A DNA stretch of 64,000 nt from Lachnospiraceae bacterium M18-1 (GTDB lineage Bacteria > Bacillota > Clostridia > Lachnospirales > Lachnospiraceae). The DNA lies in assembly GCA_000403295.2 (NCBI GenBank), contig KE159611.1, forward strand, positions 62,001 through 126,000, given 5' to 3'. The notes beneath the pieces were generated by a model, which had not been told where the DNA came from, searched no databases, and saw only the letters and a list, made by a program, of their open reading frames with translations. A program made the position numbers and the translations under genes. This document shows positions 62,786 to 64,000 of this stretch, in pieces (positions within the stretch are counted from its first letter, which is position 1; every line of letters begins with the position of its first letter).

Positions 62786-63743
62786 CTGCGGTCGCCTCCT
62801 CTCCCTGTGTCAATTCCATAAATACTTCTTCCAGGCTTGCTTTGGATGCTTTCAGCATCAGGAGCGGGCAGCCGGCCTCTGCAAACGCAAGAAATATGGC
62901 TTCGCGGATGTCCTGATTTTCACCGGACACCGCTGTTCCTGTCTCGATCCTGGCGTATGTCGTGGCTTCCTCTGTCCGTTCGAGTTCTATTTTGTCAACC
63001 CCCGAAATGCTCCGAAGGATCTTCCTGACCCTCTCCGGTTCTGCTTTCGTCTCGATCTCCAGGCTGTTCTGCCCTGCCATCAGATGTTCCAGATTCTCAG
63101 GCGTATCGCTGGCAACCAGCTTTCCCCTGGAAATAATCATGATGTAGTCGCAGACCTCCCGTACCTCCGCCAGGATATGGGAGCTGAGGATCACCGTATG
63201 CTCCTTTGCCAGTTCCCGGATCAGCTCCCGGATCTCGATGATCTGCTTCGGATCCAGCCCCACTGTCGGTTCATCCAGAATGATGATATCCGGGAAGCCC
63301 AGGATCGCCTGGGCCAGCCCCACCCTTTGGCGGTATCCTTTTGACAGATTCTTGATCAGACGGAACTGCACATCATTGAGCTTCGTAATGTCCATGACCT
63401 TCTGGACGGAAGCTTCCCGCTCTTTCTTCGGGAGCTCCTTCAACTCTGCCGCAAATTCCAGGTATTCCAGTACAGTCATATCCATGTACAGGGGCGGAAG
63501 CTCCGGCAGATACCCGATGTGTTTCTTGGCTTCCTCGGGTTCCCTCAGGATATCATGCCCGTCGATGACAACCGCGCCTTCTGTCGCCCCCAGATAACCG
63601 GTCATGATGTTCATGGTTGTTGATTTTCCGGCGCCGTTCGGCCCCAAAAAGCCGTAGATTCTCCCTGGTTCGAGCTGAAAATCCAAGTGATCTACGGCAA
63701 GATGCGTTCCATATTTTTTCACTAAATTCTTTACCTCAATCAA
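62769..63743 (-). CDS. ABC transporter ATP-binding protein, GldA-like
   Basis: 324 residues from a TTG start (GGGAGGTAAGGA upstream). Walker A GPNGAGKST near 36, signature LSKGYRQRVGLAQAIL near 134, Walker B IIILDEPTVGLD, and switch His in LSSHIL. A C-terminal extension of about 95 residues (SLEIETKAEPERVRKILRSI onward) is usual for GldA/CcmA-like exporters. It powers the GldF-like permease. First gene of the four-gene leftward operon. Confidence 0.94.
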   Translation of the reverse strand: MIEVKNLVKKYGTHLAVDHLDFQLEPGRIYGFLGPNGAGKSTTMNIMTGYLGATEGAVVIDGHDILREPEEAKKHIGYLPELPPLYMDMTVLEYLEFAAELKELPKKEREASVQKVMDITKLNDVQFRLIKNLSKGYRQRVGLAQAILGFPDIIILDEPTVGLDPKQIIEIRELIRELAKEHTVILSSHILAEVREVCDYIMIISRGKLVASDTPENLEHLMAGQNSLEIETKAEPERVRKILRSISGVDKIELERTEEATTYARIETGTAVSGENQDIREAIFLAFAEAGCPLLMLKASKASLEEVFMELTQGEEATADAGDL

Positions 63744-63822
63744 ATCCTTACCTCCCTGGCATTGATATAGTATCTGTTCTGAACAGCTACATGATATGTA
63801 CTATGTGTTCCAAATGCAAAAG

Positions 63823-63882
63823 AACCGCATAAAAATAACCTGTTCATGCTTCCTCATCTGTTCAGGTTATTTTTGTACGGTT
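63823..63882. terminator. Bidirectional hairpin upstream of the Gld operon
   Basis: AAAAATAACCTG (63831-63842) and CAGGTTATTTTT (63863-63874) pair, extended outward by AACCG and CGGTT. A or T runs on both sides let it work on either strand, probably ending a gene located beyond the window. Confidence 0.7.
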
Positions 63883-64000
63883 ACTAAGGTAACAAATGTT
63901 TGTGAAATTTTTGTGTATGAAGTGTGAGAATGTTGTTTACTTCCGGTGCCGGATCTGGTGTGCTTCAAAGCTGTCTGCCTTACATTTTCTCAGCGTAAGC

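Overview
The window looks like chromosomal DNA of a strictly anaerobic, low-to-mid GC Firmicute, most likely a gut Lachnospiraceae. This is inferred from purine-rich AGGAGG ribosome sites before most genes, a complete V/A-type ATPase operon instead of an F-type one, [FeFe]-hydrogenase maturases, a Bce-type peptide-sensing module, many glycan-use genes with AraC/LacI/ROK regulators, and the protein families themselves. No species is claimed.

Layout. 0-2.5 kb: a LacI-type regulator cut by the window edge, a lipoprotein, an UlaG-like metallo-beta-lactamase hydrolase and a decayed PD-(D/E)XK transposase next to a long hairpin. 2.5-11.6 kb: a leftward Bce-type module (response regulator, sensor kinase, ABC ATPase, permease) split in the middle by layered mobile DNA. 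A fic gene lies in two broken pieces; between them sit hicAB, two tiny genes and an IS element with 18-bp inverted ends and a 9-bp target duplication. 11.6-18.4 kb: a WYL regulator and a ClbS/DfsB-like gene sharing the same operator-promoter, tRNA-Lys, a large cell-wall transglutaminase-like protein, thioredoxin with a Cys-rich microprotein, and trmB. 18.6-27.3 kb: a nine-gene V-type ATPase operon (G/H-C-I-K-F-E-A-B-D). 27.4-30.8 kb: an EndoQ-like nuclease fused to a UvrD-type helicase. 30.9-34.9 kb: sugar/polyol transporter, polyol dehydrogenase and ROK regulator.

35.0-38.6 kb: a strong promoter, a roughly 190-nt structured RNA ending in an intrinsic terminator, then a TM1266-type regulator, hydG and hydF. 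38.6-44.4 kb: a PurF-like protein without the N-terminal nucleophilic Cys, an ABC-class ATPase of the PF09818 type, a GH20 hexosaminidase and a response regulator with a GGDEF domain. 44.5-56.2 kb: a sugar ABC transporter (binding protein and two permeases) with an uncharacterised 610-residue protein and a zinc-ribbon microprotein, two AraC regulators and a GH2 beta-galactosidase. 56.3-64 kb: a large helical-repeat protein, tRNA-Gly, tRNA-Leu, a zinc-ribbon membrane protein and a Gld-type ABC export operon.

Most worth following up: the RNA before the hydrogenase-maturation genes; a long palindromic repeat present twice in opposite orientation (44.5 and 58.2 kb); a dispersed short palindromic repeat family; the EndoQ-helicase fusion with two clamp-binding-like QMSLF motifs; the duplicated WYL operator; and the IS element whose flanking-transcript structure hides its own ribosome site.
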